Assembly: GCF_009832905.1 (NCBI RefSeq)
Contig: NZ_CP047135.1
Location: 536,001 to 600,000 of the forward strand
From: Stenotrophomonas sp. 364
GTDB lineage: Bacteria > Pseudomonadota > Gammaproteobacteria > Xanthomonadales > Xanthomonadaceae
Direction of reading: 5' to 3'
DNA: 64,000 nucleotides
The position numbers were made by a program, and so were the translations under genes. The notes beneath the pieces are model-generated. The model was not told the DNA's origin and searched no databases. It saw nothing but the letters and a program-made list of their open reading frames with translations. This document shows, piece by piece, positions 28,197-43,005 of this stretch (its first letter is position 1; every line of letters begins with the position of its first letter).

Positions 28197-28826
28197 ATGG
28201 CTCGTTATATCGGTCCTACCTGTAAGCTCGCCCGCCGCGAAGGCGCCGACCTTTCCCTCAAGAGCCCGGCGCGTGCGCTGGACTCCAAGTGCAAGCTGGA
28301 GCAGAAGCCCGGCCAGCACGGCGCCACTGCCCGTAAGGGCAAGCTGTCCGACTACGCTACCCAGCTGCGCGAAAAGCAGAAGGTCAAGCGTATCTACGGT
28401 CTGCTGGAGCGTCAGTTCCGCAACTACTACAAGAAGGCCTCGACCAAGAAGGGCAACACCGGCGAGAACCTCCTGCAGCTGCTGGAAACCCGCCTGGACA
28501 ACGTTGTCTACCGCATGGGCTTCGCTGTGACCCGTCCGGCTGCCCGTCAGCTGGTCTCGCACCGCGGTGTCACCGTGAACGGCAAGTCGGTCAACCTGGC
28601 TTCTTACCAGGTCAAGGCTGGCGACGCTGTTGCGCTGTCCGAGAAGGCTGCCAAGCAGCTGCGCGTTCAGGAAGCCCTGACCGTGTCGGCCACGCACGAC
28701 CTGCGTCCGTCGTGGGTTGAAGTGGATTCCGGCAAGTTCGCCGGCATCTTCAAGGCGGTTCCGGATCGTGCGGACCTGCCTGCGGATATCAACGAAGCGC
28801 TGATCGTCGAGTTGTATTCGAAGTAA
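28197..28826 (+). CDS. rpsD: 30S ribosomal protein S4 (zinc-free type)
   Basis: The product has 209 residues with an S4 RNA-binding domain near residues 98-160 ([19 protein letters not shown]). Only two Cys occur in the N-terminal region, so this is the zinc-free form. S4 starts 30S body assembly and represses the alpha operon in E. coli. AAAGGAG precedes it. Confidence 0.97.
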   Translation: MARYIGPTCKLARREGADLSLKSPARALDSKCKLEQKPGQHGATARKGKLSDYATQLREKQKVKRIYGLLERQFRNYYKKASTKKGNTGENLLQLLETRLDNVVYRMGFAVTRPAARQLVSHRGVTVNGKSVNLASYQVKAGDAVALSEKAAKQLRVQEALTVSATHDLRPSWVEVDSGKFAGIFKAVPDRADLPADINEALIVELYSK

Positions 28827-28837
28827 TTCACATTGGA

Positions 28838-28863
28838 GAATCCCCGGCGACGGCCGGGGATTC
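28838..28863 (+). other. Perfect 11-bp hairpin just before the rpoA ribosome binding site
   Basis: GAATCCCCGGC-GACG-GCCGGGGATTC is fully paired and ends 4 bases before AGGAG at 28867-28871. No T-run follows, so it is not a standard terminator. It may affect rpoA translation or protect the mRNA end. Confidence 0.5.
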
Positions 28864-28881
28864 ACTAGGAGAACCCGCAAC

Positions 28882-29880
28882 ATGACGGTTACCGCCAACC
28901 AGGTTCTGCGTCCTCGCGGTCCGCAGATCGAACGCCTTACCGACACCCGCGCCAAGGTCGTTATCGAACCCTTGGAGCGTGGTTACGGGCATACGCTGGG
29001 CAATGCCCTGCGTCGCGTGCTGCTGTCGTCCATCCCGGGCTTCGCCATCACGGAAGTTGAGATCGACGGCGTGCTGCACGAGTACACCACTCTTGAAGGC
29101 TTGCAGGAGGACGTGCTTGAAGTCCTGCTCAACCTGAAGGACGTGGCGATCCGTATGCATACCGGTGACAACGCAACCGTGTCGCTGTCCAAGCAGGGTC
29201 CGGGTGTCGTGTCTGCTGCCGATATCAAGGTCGATCACAACGTCGAGATCCTCAACAACGACCATATCATTTGCCACCTGACCAAGGACACGGCAATCAA
29301 TATGCGTTTGAAGGTCGAGCGTGGTTTCGGCTACCAGCCGGCGGCCGCGCGTCGTCGTCCGGATGAAGAAACCCGTGCCATCGGTCGTCTGGTCCTGGAC
29401 GCCTCGTTCTCGCCGGTCCGTCGCGTCGCCTATTCGGTGGAAGCGGCCCGCGTCGAACAGCGTACCGATCTGGACAAGCTGGTGCTGGACATCGAAACCA
29501 ACGGCACGATCGATGCCGAGGAAGCCGTGCGCACTGCCGCGGACATCCTCAGCGATCAGCTGTCGGTCTTCGGTGACTTCACCCACCGCGACCGCGGTGC
29601 TGCCAAGCCGGCCAACAACGGCGTGGATCCGGTGCTGCTGCGCCCGATCGACGATCTGGAATTGACCGTTCGCTCGGCCAACTGCCTGAAGGCAGAGAGC
29701 ATTTACTACATCGGCGATCTGATCCAGAAGACCGAAGTGGAACTGCTCAAGACCCCGAACCTCGGCAAGAAGTCGCTGACCGAGATCAAGGAAGTCCTCG
29801 CACAGCGCGGTCTTTCGCTCGGCATGAAGCTGGAGAACTGGCCGCCGGCCGGTGTCGCCCAGCACGGCATGCTCGGCTGA
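28882..29880 (+). CDS. rpoA: DNA-directed RNA polymerase subunit alpha
   Basis: The product has 332 residues. The N-terminal dimerisation domain carries [20 protein letters not shown] near residue 32. The C-terminal domain has [20 protein letters not shown] near residue 258, which includes the arginine equal to E. coli R265 that contacts UP elements and activators. It is fourth in the alpha operon. Confidence 0.98.
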   Translation: MTVTANQVLRPRGPQIERLTDTRAKVVIEPLERGYGHTLGNALRRVLLSSIPGFAITEVEIDGVLHEYTTLEGLQEDVLEVLLNLKDVAIRMHTGDNATVSLSKQGPGVVSAADIKVDHNVEILNNDHIICHLTKDTAINMRLKVERGFGYQPAAARRRPDEETRAIGRLVLDASFSPVRRVAYSVEAARVEQRTDLDKLVLDIETNGTIDAEEAVRTAADILSDQLSVFGDFTHRDRGAAKPANNGVDPVLLRPIDDLELTVRSANCLKAESIYYIGDLIQKTEVELLKTPNLGKKSLTEIKEVLAQRGLSLGMKLENWPPAGVAQHGMLG

Positions 29881-29904
29881 TCCAGCGCTACGCAAGATGC
29901 TTGA

Positions 29905-29930
29905 CCCCGCACCTTCGGGTGCGGGGGCTT
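29905..29930 (+). terminator. Hairpin between rpoA and rplQ
   Basis: CCCCGCACC-TTCG-GGTGCGGGG is a perfect 9-bp stem with a stable UUCG loop, followed by GCTTTAC. It may reduce transcription into rplQ, which lies 201 bases after rpoA. The rest of the gap shows no gene. Confidence 0.5.
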
Positions 29931-30081
29931 TACCCGCAGTACCTCGCATCGACAGGCCCATAGCCTGCGGTGACGGTCGGCCAGGAGGGCCGGCATCGGA
30001 CCAACCGCAGTCCAAGCAGCAACGCCAGGATGGCGACAGCGATACCCAACCGATCCAACATTCAATCAAGGAATCACGTCC

Positions 30082-30468
30082 ATGCGTCACATGAAGTCCG
30101 GCCGCAAGTTCAACCGCACCAGCGCCCACCGCGAAGCTATGTTCAAGAACATGGCTGCCTCGCTGTTCAAGCACGAGCTGATCAAGACCACGCTGCCGAA
30201 GGCCAAGGAACTGCGCCGCGTCGCCGAGCCGCTGATCACCCTGGCCAAGGTCGATTCTGTCGCCAACCGTCGTCTGGCCTTCGCCCGTCTGCGTGACAAC
30301 GAAGCCGTGGGCAACCTGTTCACCATCCTGGGCCCGCGCTACGCGACCCGTCCGGGTGGCTACCTGCGTCTGCTGAAGTGCGGCTTCCGCGCTGGCGACA
30401 ACGCTCCGATGGCCTACGTCGAACTGGTCGACCGTCCGGCTGCCGTGGCTGAAGCCGTCGAAGAATAA
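30082..30468 (+). CDS. rplQ: 50S ribosomal protein L17
   Basis: The product has 128 residues, starting [20 protein letters not shown] (MRHRKSGRKL is commoner). The [17 protein letters not shown] segment is conserved. L17 lies near the tunnel exit. CAAGGAA is the ribosome binding site. It ends the alpha operon and the whole ribosomal block. Confidence 0.97.
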   Translation: MRHMKSGRKFNRTSAHREAMFKNMAASLFKHELIKTTLPKAKELRRVAEPLITLAKVDSVANRRLAFARLRDNEAVGNLFTILGPRYATRPGGYLRLLKCGFRAGDNAPMAYVELVDRPAAVAEAVEE

Positions 30469-30498
30469 TCGACGCGCAACACCCGTAATTCGGTGAAG

Positions 30499-30522
30499 AA
30501 CCCGGCCTTGTGCCGGGTTTTT
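30499..30522 (+). terminator. Terminator of the alpha operon
   Basis: AACCCGGC-CTTGT-GCCGGG followed by TTTTT is an intrinsic terminator 31 bases after the rplQ stop. Confidence 0.85.
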
Positions 30523-30606
30523 CCGTTTGTGGGGTAGGGGTTTGTTGGTGTGTTGATCTACGGCAACGGCAACGGCAACGGCCAGGCGCGTCGCGTACTA
30601 CGGAGG

Positions 30607-30794
30607 GGCGCTGGTGTGGGTGGGTGTACGGGACACGCCGCAAGTCCCGCTCCGCGGCCCAGCCCAGCCGCTGGCGGCTGTGCGTTCGGACGCATGCGAG
30701 GCAATGCCTCGCAAGCAATGCGTCCTCACCCATGTAGGCTCCGTCGCGCCATCCATGGCGCTCAGGGTCCCGTAGACCCACCCACACCAGCGCC
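30607..30794. repeat. Long palindrome, copy A1
   Basis: The outer arms begin GGCGCTGGTGTGGGTGGGTG and end in their complement, reading CACCCACACCAGCGCC. Inside, after CGGGAC, comes ACGCCGCAAG; near the right end comes TGTAGGCTCCGTCGCGCC and CCATGGCGCTCAGGGTCCCG. The element is 188 bp. The same core occurs at 57050-57147 and, inverted, at 30941-31115 and 57250-57420. No coding frame in it looks real. Confidence 0.75.
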
Positions 30795-30940
30795 TGGACA
30801 GTCGGTCGGTGCGCATGGGAAGGGCCGAGCCATGCACCTCAACCCCAGCGCGCGTTTGCGCCAGCGGACGTGCAGCCAATCACGTTGCTCGATAGCTTGT
30901 TGTTCAATTGCCTGCGGCACCAGCGAACTGTCAGGCGGCG

Positions 30941-31115
30941 GTACGGGTGGGTTGGCGGGACCCTGAGCCGCATGGGTCCGACGCATGCGTCGGACGGGCT
31001 GGGCAGGACGCCCAGCCCCGGCCTTGCCGAGCGCGCAGGATTGCGCACTCGCGCAAGCGGCGACGGAGCCTCCAGGGACGGATTCACGGTGTGTCCCGCC
31101 AATCCACCCGTACCG
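30941..31115. repeat. Long palindrome, copy B1 (inverted relative to A1)
   Basis: Arms are GGTACGGGTGGGTTGGCGGG and CCCGCCAATCCACCCGTACC, nearly perfect complements. Reading the opposite strand gives the same ends as A1: GGGACACACCGTGAATCC at one side and GCGGCTCAGGGTCCC at the other. The interior adds nested hairpins (GTCCGACGCATGCGTCGGAC; GGGCTGGGC/GCCCAGCCC; TGCGCA pairs). Length is 175 bp. Confidence 0.75.
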
Positions 31116-31297
31116 ACGCCCCTTCCGGGGCAAGGAGTCAAAGGCATTCGCTCTTGCTGTCGGGTCACAGCCAAGATCTCAAACGTCAACAGAACACGCT
31201 GTCTGGTCCAGCGGGCCGATAGCCGGTAGGTCGGCAGGGGCCGGGGCCTGCGGCGCCCTGTTAATCTTGGCGCCTTGCACGTTCATGAGTGTTGCCA

Positions 31298-31804
31298 ATG
31301 AATCCACTGCGCTGGAATTACCGCGCCCAGTTCCTGCTGGGGTTCCTGATCTGCGCCGGGCTGCTCGCCTATGCGATCTTCCTGCAGCTGAAGATCGGAC
31401 TCGAGCCGTGCCCGTTGTGCATCTTCCAGCGCCTGGCGTTCGCCGCGCTCGGCCTGCTGTTCCTGATTGGCGCCCTGCATGGGCCGCGCGAGCGTGCCGG
31501 CCGTGGCACCTATGGCGTGCTGGCCTTCATCGCCGCGGCCGTCGGGATGGGCATTGCCGGCCGTCACGTCTACGTGCAGCTGCTGCCCAAGGATATGGGG
31601 TCGAGCTGCGGCCCGCCGCTGGCCTTCCTCAGCGAAACCATGGGCCCGCTCGAAGTGCTCCGTACCGTGCTGACCGGCACCGGCGATTGCGGCAACATCG
31701 ACTGGCGTTTCCTCGGCCTCACCATGCCCATGTGGAGCCTGGTGTGGTTCGTGCTGCTGGCCGGTTGGGCGCTGTACGCCTCGTTCCGCAAGCGCCGCGC
31801 CTGA
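31298..31804 (+). CDS. dsbB: Disulfide bond formation protein B
   Basis: The product has 168 residues with four hydrophobic segments. The first periplasmic loop has the Cys38-Pro-Leu-Cys41 pair and the second has Cys104 and Cys131, the two redox pairs of DsbB. It reoxidises DsbA and passes electrons to ubiquinone in the inner membrane. The ATG at 31298 is chosen over a TTG nine bases upstream because it gives the usual short N-terminus. An 829-base gap with long palindromes precedes it. Confidence 0.9.
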   Translation: MNPLRWNYRAQFLLGFLICAGLLAYAIFLQLKIGLEPCPLCIFQRLAFAALGLLFLIGALHGPRERAGRGTYGVLAFIAAAVGMGIAGRHVYVQLLPKDMGSSCGPPLAFLSETMGPLEVLRTVLTGTGDCGNIDWRFLGLTMPMWSLVWFVLLAGWALYASFRKRRA

Positions 31805-31854
31805 TCCTGCGCCTCCGGGCCCGCCGGCGTATGGCCGGCGGACCGGATAGCCAT

Positions 31855-33975
31855 TTAGAAGTCCTGCTGCAGGCTCAGGTAGGCGCCACGGCGCGGGCCC
31901 CACTGCGGGGCGAACACCCCGATGCCGCCGCCGTCGCGCAGCTGGTAACTGCGATCCAGTGCGTTGACCAGCGCCAGCTGGGCGTGCAGCGGGTGCCCGC
32001 TGTCGGCGTTGAAGTCGTGCGCCGCGCTCAGGTTCACCTGCAGGTAGGACGGCAGCTCGCCGCCGTTGGGCACGCCCTCGATATCCGAGCGCAGCCCACT
32101 GCCGAACACATAGTTGGCGCCCACCCGGTTGTGGCCAGCGAAGGCGTAGCTCAGCCCGCCCGATGACGTCAGCTTCTGGTCGTGGTCCAGGTGGATCCAG
32201 TTGTCCTGCACGTAGGCCAGCGCCTCCGGGTCCAGGTTGTACTGGCCGGTGAGCACGTGCTTGCCCATCGCCTTGTTGTAGGCCGCATTGACGTAGGCAC
32301 TCAGCGGGCCCCGGCTGTAGTCCGCACTGAACTCCACCCCGTGGATGTGGCCGCGGCGGTAGTTGAAGGTCGAGTAGATGTAGGCCGCGCCGAACTGGCC
32401 TTCGTCCTGCAGGCGATCGACCTTGCGGTCGTAGGCGTCCAGTCCCAGCGTGAGATGCTCGCCGACCTGCTGGGAGATGCCCACGTCGTAGTAGTCGCTG
32501 CGCTCGGACAGCGGCGTGGTGCTGCCGATGGCCGGCTGCGCATTGGTGGTGCCGTCGTACAGCGCGATGTCGCTGCCGGCCACCAGCTCGCTGGCCGGGG
32601 GCGTGAAGTAGCGCGAGTAGCCCGCGTGCACGGTAGTGCTGTCGGTGGCGTTCCAGACCACGCCCAGGCGCGGGCTGAGCTGGCCTTCGGTGCCGCCGAA
32701 GGCCCGGTACCGGTCGCCACGCAGGCCGTAGTTGAGCGTCCAGTCGGTGCCGATGCGCCACTCGTCCTGCACGTACAGCGCCGTGGCGCTGGCGTGGAAG
32801 GCGCTGGCGTCGGGGATCACCCGCGGCGTGGTGCTGGCCTGGTTGCCGTCCGCGTCGACCGGGAACACCCAGGCGGTACTGCCCGCCCGTGCACGCTCGC
32901 TGTTGGCGTACAGGCCGTAACGCAGGGTGTGGTTGTCGCCCAGCGGGGTGGAGAAGTCGGCCTGCACTGTACTGGCGCGGTTGCTGCGCTGTACCTGCGA
33001 GGCCACCCCGCTGAAGACCAGGTCGCCGGCCACGTCCGGGTTGAACGCCAGGTCACTGTACCGCTGCCCCGCCGAGACCTGGTAGGCGGTGTCGCCCAGC
33101 GTGCCCTGCAGCGCCAGCATGCCGAAGCGGGTGGTCTCGCGCTGGGTCTCGTCCAGCTGCGCCGAGTCCTGCCCGGCGGTATCCAGATAGCCGAACTGCG
33201 GCGCCTGGCCGGGGTTGGTGGGGATCTGGAAGCGGTTGTTGGCGAACCCGGCGAACAGGCTCAGCCGGGTGCTGTCGTTGACTAGGTAGGTGAGGTCGGC
33301 GAACGCCTTGCCCTGGTGGGTGTCGTCATGATCGGGCCGGCGCGACGCAGTCGGGTTTTCCAGGCCCACCTGGTTCTGGTTGTAGTTGCCGGTCAGGTAC
33401 CAGCTCCAGCGGCCCTGGCTGCCCCACCAGGAGGCGTTGGGGTTGAGCGTACCGAACGACCCGGTGGTGAGGCCGGCGCTGCCGCCATTGCCCAGCGCGG
33501 CGCCGCTGCGGGTGGTGATGTCCACCACGGCGGCGGTGCGCTCGCCGAACTGGGCCGGCAGCGCGCCATCCATCAGGCGGATGCTCTTGATCGTGCGCGC
33601 GTCCAGGGTCTGGCCGAAGCCGGAGATCGATTCGGGCAGCAGGACCCCGTTGAGGCGGTACTGCAGGTTGGCGTGGTCACCCCGCACGTGGACCCCGCCG
33701 TAGCTGTCCTGGACCACGCCAGGGGCCTGCAGCAGCACCTGGCTGAGCGGGGCGGAGGCACCCAGCGGCTGCTTCTGGATGTCCTCGGCGGTGATCTGGT
33801 ACTGGCTGCTGCCGATGTCCGGCGACAGCGTATTGCGGGCCTGGTCGAGCTGGGCACTGACGGTCACCGTATCCAGGTCGGTGACCGCGGGCGTGGCGGG
33901 GGCGTCGGCCAGGGCGGGCAGGCTGGTGGCGGCAAGGGCGAAGGCAATGGCGGCGGTGAGCGCAGAGGGCTTCAT
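31855..33975 (-). CDS. TonB-dependent outer membrane receptor, substrate unknown
   Basis: The product has 706 residues from the ATG at 33975, which opens a clear signal peptide (MKPSALTAAIAFALAATSLP, cleaved after ALA). A TonB-box-like LDTVTVSA follows. The plug domain holds VHVRGDHANLQYRLNGVLLP, and the rest is a beta-barrel ending in a C-terminal Phe (LSLQQDF). The substrate cannot be told from sequence and no transport partner is adjacent. A perfect 15-base palindrome lies 45 bases upstream. It diverges from the DAHP synthase gene. Confidence 0.85.
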   Translation of the reverse strand: MKPSALTAAIAFALAATSLPALADAPATPAVTDLDTVTVSAQLDQARNTLSPDIGSSQYQITAEDIQKQPLGASAPLSQVLLQAPGVVQDSYGGVHVRGDHANLQYRLNGVLLPESISGFGQTLDARTIKSIRLMDGALPAQFGERTAAVVDITTRSGAALGNGGSAGLTTGSFGTLNPNASWWGSQGRWSWYLTGNYNQNQVGLENPTASRRPDHDDTHQGKAFADLTYLVNDSTRLSLFAGFANNRFQIPTNPGQAPQFGYLDTAGQDSAQLDETQRETTRFGMLALQGTLGDTAYQVSAGQRYSDLAFNPDVAGDLVFSGVASQVQRSNRASTVQADFSTPLGDNHTLRYGLYANSERARAGSTAWVFPVDADGNQASTTPRVIPDASAFHASATALYVQDEWRIGTDWTLNYGLRGDRYRAFGGTEGQLSPRLGVVWNATDSTTVHAGYSRYFTPPASELVAGSDIALYDGTTNAQPAIGSTTPLSERSDYYDVGISQQVGEHLTLGLDAYDRKVDRLQDEGQFGAAYIYSTFNYRRGHIHGVEFSADYSRGPLSAYVNAAYNKAMGKHVLTGQYNLDPEALAYVQDNWIHLDHDQKLTSSGGLSYAFAGHNRVGANYVFGSGLRSDIEGVPNGGELPSYLQVNLSAAHDFNADSGHPLHAQLALVNALDRSYQLRDGGGIGVFAPQWGPRRGAYLSLQQDF

Positions 33976-34019
33976 GGGCGGGCGTTGGCTGGGCAGGGAA
34001 GGGGGTGCCGGCCTGGCAG

Positions 34020-34034
34020 TGTTACTCCGTAACA
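34020..34034. promoter_or_regulatory. Perfect TGTTAC-N3-GTAACA palindrome, candidate operator
   Basis: TGTTAC-TCC-GTAACA is a perfect inverted repeat 45 bases before the receptor gene, in the divergent gap with the DAHP synthase. Its size suits a dimeric repressor, but no regulator gene adjoins it. Confidence 0.4.
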
Positions 34035-34193
34035 AATCATGCGCCTGTCCGCTGGCCCATGGGCATGCCGTTCGTGGCCGATCGCGCGGGCCGTTTTCCG
34101 GCGTTCAGCTGCCGCCACCGGGCGCGTGCCGCTTTGCGTGGGCGGCGCGCTCTGCGACCATGGCCGGTCCCCACCCCCTCCCGGAAGTCCGTG

Positions 34194-35585
<1,392 letters not shown>

Positions 35586-35650
35586 CGCAGCGGACGCCGT
35601 CCACGTGCGGCTTACATCCGGCTGACATGCCGGTCATGGCCACGCTGGCA

Positions 35651-35680
35651 TCCTGCGGTCTTCCGTTGAAGACCGCAGGA
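35651..35680 (+). promoter_or_regulatory. Perfect 13-bp hairpin holding the ribosome binding site of the next gene
   Basis: TCCTGCGGTCTTC-CGTT-GAAGACCGCAGGA is fully paired. The AGGAG at 35677-35681 that should serve the GTG at 35688 lies mostly inside the 3' arm. If formed in the mRNA it would block ribosome binding. It may instead end the upstream transcript, though no T-run follows. Confidence 0.55.
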
Positions 35681-35687
35681 GCGTGCA

Positions 35688-36821
35688 GTGACAGTGGACG
35701 GGCAACAGGCGGGGTTGTATCTGTGGCCGATCGGCATCGCGCTGGCGGTGGGTTTCACGGGCTGGTGGCTGCTGATGGCGCTGACCCGCCGCCTCAAGGG
35801 GCGTGACTACCGACGTGCGCGCATTGCACGGGTGATCAGCCGCCCGCTGGCGTTCGCGCTGCCGTTGCTGCTGCTCGTCCCCGCGCTGGAGGCCACGCCG
35901 CTGCAGGGGCGCTGGCTGGACGGCTCGCTGCGCATGCTGCACATCGGGCTGACCGCCTGCTTCATCTGGTTGCTGGTGCGCGCGGTGGCCGCCGGCGAGC
36001 AGGCGATCCTGCGCGACCACCCGATGGAGGTGGCCGACAACCTCGAGGCGCGCCGCGTGCAGACCCAGACCCGGGTGCTGAGCCGGGTGCTGATGGGCGC
36101 GATCATCCTGGTCGGCGTGTCGCTGATCCTGCTCACCTTCCCGATGGTGCGCCAGATCGGGACTGCGTTGCTGGCTTCGGCCGGCATCATCGGCCTGGTC
36201 GCGGGTATCGCCGCCAAGCCGGTGTTCGGCAACCTGATCGCCGGCCTGCAGATCGCCTTGACCCAGCCGATCCGGCTGGACGACGTGGTGATCGTGGAGG
36301 GCGAGTGGGGCCGGGTCGAGGAGATCGGCAGCAGCTACGTGGTGGTGCGCATCTGGGATGAGCGGCGGATGGTGGTGCCGCTGACATGGTTCATCGAAAA
36401 CCCATTCCAGAACTGGACCCGGCGCAGCGCCGACCTGCTGGGCACCGCGTTCCTGTGGCTGGACTACCGGGCGCCGATCGCGGCGATCCGCGCCGAGCTG
36501 GAGCGTATCTGCAAGGGCGAAGCGCTGTGGGATGGCCGGGTGTGCGTGACCCAGGTGACCGAGACCACCGACCACACGCTGCAGGTGCGCCTGCTGGTCA
36601 GCGCGCGCAACTCCGGCGACGCCTTCGACCTGCGCTGCATCGTGCGCGAGCGGATGCTGGATTTCCTGGCCCGCGAACATCCGCAGGCGCTGCCGCGCAC
36701 GCGTGCCGAACTGTTGCAGCAGCCGGATCCCGGTCTACGTGGCCCACGCTCCCAGCCGGCCGACGATGTGCGCTCGCCGGGTGCCGAGGATGGCGCGCCG
36801 GCGATCCAGCCGGAACCGTAG
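35688..36821 (+). CDS. MscS-type mechanosensitive ion channel
   Basis: The product has 377 residues. Hydrophobic segments lie near residues 12-34, 50-66, 82-104, 134-156 and 162-190; the last, with SAGIIGLVAGIAAKPVFGN, is the pore-lining TM3 of the MscS family. The beta domain IRLDDVVIVEGEWGRVEEIG follows. Such channels release solutes during osmotic downshock. The GTG start behind AGGAG is chosen since no ATG is near. The last 45 residues are polar and low complexity. Confidence 0.85.
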   Translation: MTVDGQQAGLYLWPIGIALAVGFTGWWLLMALTRRLKGRDYRRARIARVISRPLAFALPLLLLVPALEATPLQGRWLDGSLRMLHIGLTACFIWLLVRAVAAGEQAILRDHPMEVADNLEARRVQTQTRVLSRVLMGAIILVGVSLILLTFPMVRQIGTALLASAGIIGLVAGIAAKPVFGNLIAGLQIALTQPIRLDDVVIVEGEWGRVEEIGSSYVVVRIWDERRMVVPLTWFIENPFQNWTRRSADLLGTAFLWLDYRAPIAAIRAELERICKGEALWDGRVCVTQVTETTDHTLQVRLLVSARNSGDAFDLRCIVRERMLDFLAREHPQALPRTRAELLQQPDPGLRGPRSQPADDVRSPGAEDGAPAIQPEP

Positions 36822-36932
36822 CGGGCGTGGTTGGTCGATGCCTCGTCGCCCGGCCAACGGTCGGGCGCTACCGGGGTGTAGCCAGGCGCACGGGTGATGG
36901 ATCGGTGGCGCGAACGTGCCGAGGTCCGGTTG

Positions 36933-36953
36933 GTACCGACCGTTGGTCGGTAC
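36933..36953. repeat. Short palindrome of the SMAG type (no GTAG head)
   Basis: GTACCGACC-GTT-GGTCGGTAC is the same hairpin family as the GTAG elements but the head is degraded. It lies between the converging ends of the channel gene and the amidase gene, a 138-base gap. Confidence 0.6.
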
Positions 36954-36959
36954 GCCCCC

Positions 36960-38585
<1,626 letters not shown>

Positions 38586-38641
38586 CAGGGTGTCCCGGAA
38601 ACCGGCGCTCAGGCTAACCAGCCGATGCCACGCGTTGCAAC

Positions 38642-39127
38642 TCAGTGCAGGGCGGTCGGCCTGGGATGACGCTTGCGGATATCGCGGGCGAGCACGCCGA
38701 CCACGATCAGGTTGATCACCAGCACCGACCACGAGGCCCAGCCAGGGTGACGGATGATGGCGTAGATATCGAACGGCAGGTAGATGCCGGCAGTGACGCA
38801 GCCCAGCCAGGAGGCCCAGGCCTTGGCGCGCCAGAGGCCCCAGGCCTCGAAAAGATGCAGCACCCCGTAGGCCAGCATGGCCACCGCGGCCAGGTGCACC
38901 GCATCGGGATTGATCATGTTGAGCAGCGAGGGCAGGGTGCCGTGATCCGGGTCCAGACTGAAGCGCCGGATCAGGGCATTGACCGCGTCGCGCAGTGGCT
39001 GCGGGCCGAGTACTTCCAGCCCGGTTGCCGCCAACAGCGCCAGGACCGCCTTGCTGGCTTCCAGCAAGGCGATCAGGTGCAACCCCGGATGCTTGTGAGG
39101 ATCCGGGTTGTAGGGCTTGTCGGTCAC
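38642..39127 (-). CDS. DUF2127-like small membrane protein
   Basis: The product has 161 residues from a GTG at 39127 with AGGA upstream. Hydrophobic segments lie near residues 17-38, 78-98, 103-122 and 128-147. The arrangement HLIALLEASKAVLALLAATG and the later ...IYLPFDIYAIIRHPGW resembles DUF2127 proteins, whose function is unknown. It is 12 bases after typA on the same strand and may be co-transcribed with it. Confidence 0.7.
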   Translation of the reverse strand: MTDKPYNPDPHKHPGLHLIALLEASKAVLALLAATGLEVLGPQPLRDAVNALIRRFSLDPDHGTLPSLLNMINPDAVHLAAVAMLAYGVLHLFEAWGLWRAKAWASWLGCVTAGIYLPFDIYAIIRHPGWASWSVLVINLIVVGVLARDIRKRHPRPTALH

Positions 39128-39139
39128 GACAGGGTCCTA

Positions 39140-40987
<1,848 letters not shown>

Positions 40988-41097
40988 GCGAAAGGGGGCC
41001 AGTCGGCGCCGGATTTGGAAAAAGAAGTCCAACATTATACGGCCAAGATGACCAATCGCGAAAAGTGCCTCGTAAGCCTTGCCGGACGGGCATTCAG

Positions 41098-41172
41098 GTA
41101 GTGCCGGCCGCTGGCCGGCAACCCCAGAACCCCGGCGGGTTTTGCCTGGCTGCCGCCCGTGGCCGGCACTAC
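41098..41172. repeat. Facing pair of GTAG palindromes
   Basis: GTAGTGCCGGCCGCTGGCCGGCA at 41098-41120 faces TGCCGCCCGTGGCCGGCACTAC at 41151-41172 on the other strand. The 338-base typA-ppiB gap is otherwise empty apart from the promoter region near ppiB. Confidence 0.75.
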
Positions 41173-41325
41173 CCCCATCCCTGAGGCATTCAGCAAAGCC
41201 TTTCCGTGCCGGCGCGGAGGTGCCTGGGCGCGTGGCGACGCGTTTGTCCAACAGGCGCCCGTTGGTCAGGGGGCGCGGTGTATCCTATGGAGCTAACGAC
41301 AAACCCCCGTACCCCAAGGATTTGC

Positions 41326-41817
41326 ATGTCCCTCATCGCCACTTTCGACACCACCCAGGGCCCGATCAAGGTCGAGCTGTTCGCCGACAAGGCCCCGCTG
41401 ACGGTTGCCAACTTCGTCAACCTGGTCAAGCGCGGCTTCTATGACGGCCTGGTCTTCCACCGCGTGATCCCGGACTTCATGATCCAGGGCGGCTGCCCGA
41501 AGGGTCAGGGCACCGGCGGCCCGGGCTACAAGTTCGAAGACGAGAAGAACGGCGTGCGCCATCAGGTGGGCTCGCTGTCGATGGCCAATGCCGGTCCGAA
41601 CACTAACGGCAGCCAGTTCTTCATCACCCACATCAAGACCGACTGGCTGGACGGCAAGCACACCGTGTTCGGCCAGGTCCTGGACGGCCAGGCCATCGTT
41701 GACTCGGTCAAGCAGGGCGACGTGATCCATTCGATCACCTTGGAAGGCGACACCGACGCCGTGCTGGCCGCCCAGGCCGAGCGCGTGGCCGAGTGGAACA
41801 AGCTGATCCCGGCCTGA
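41326..41817 (+). CDS. ppiB: Peptidyl-prolyl cis-trans isomerase B (cyclophilin)
   Basis: The product has 163 residues without signal peptide, as for cytoplasmic PpiB. Key residues of the cyclophilin site are in [14 protein letters not shown] and [10 protein letters not shown]. It turns Xaa-Pro bonds during folding. AAGGA precedes the ATG at 41326. An intrinsic terminator follows. Confidence 0.94.
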   Translation: MSLIATFDTTQGPIKVELFADKAPLTVANFVNLVKRGFYDGLVFHRVIPDFMIQGGCPKGQGTGGPGYKFEDEKNGVRHQVGSLSMANAGPNTNGSQFFITHIKTDWLDGKHTVFGQVLDGQAIVDSVKQGDVIHSITLEGDTDAVLAAQAERVAEWNKLIPA

Positions 41818-41831
41818 TCCCGAAAAACACG

Positions 41832-41859
41832 AACGGCCCCCTGCAAAGGGGGCCGTTTC
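41832..41859 (+). terminator. Terminator after ppiB
   Basis: AACGGCCCCC-TGCAAA-GGGGGCCGTT followed by TCT forms a perfect 10-bp stem 14 bases after the stop. Confidence 0.8.
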
Positions 41860-41922
41860 TACGTTCCGGCCGCCCCGCCAGGCCCGTCCCCGCCCGCGCG
41901 GCCATCTCCCACACAGCTACTT

Positions 41923-42956
<1,034 letters not shown>

Positions 42957-43005
42957 TCGACCCGAGGCGACCTGCCGGCCCTGTGCCGGTACCCGTCGCC
43001 CGCAG

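Noticed and set aside
30550..30966. Several open frames inside the long palindrome region after rplQ
   Set aside because: They run through repeat arms on both strands and change with repeat structure; no ribosome binding site or homology is evident.
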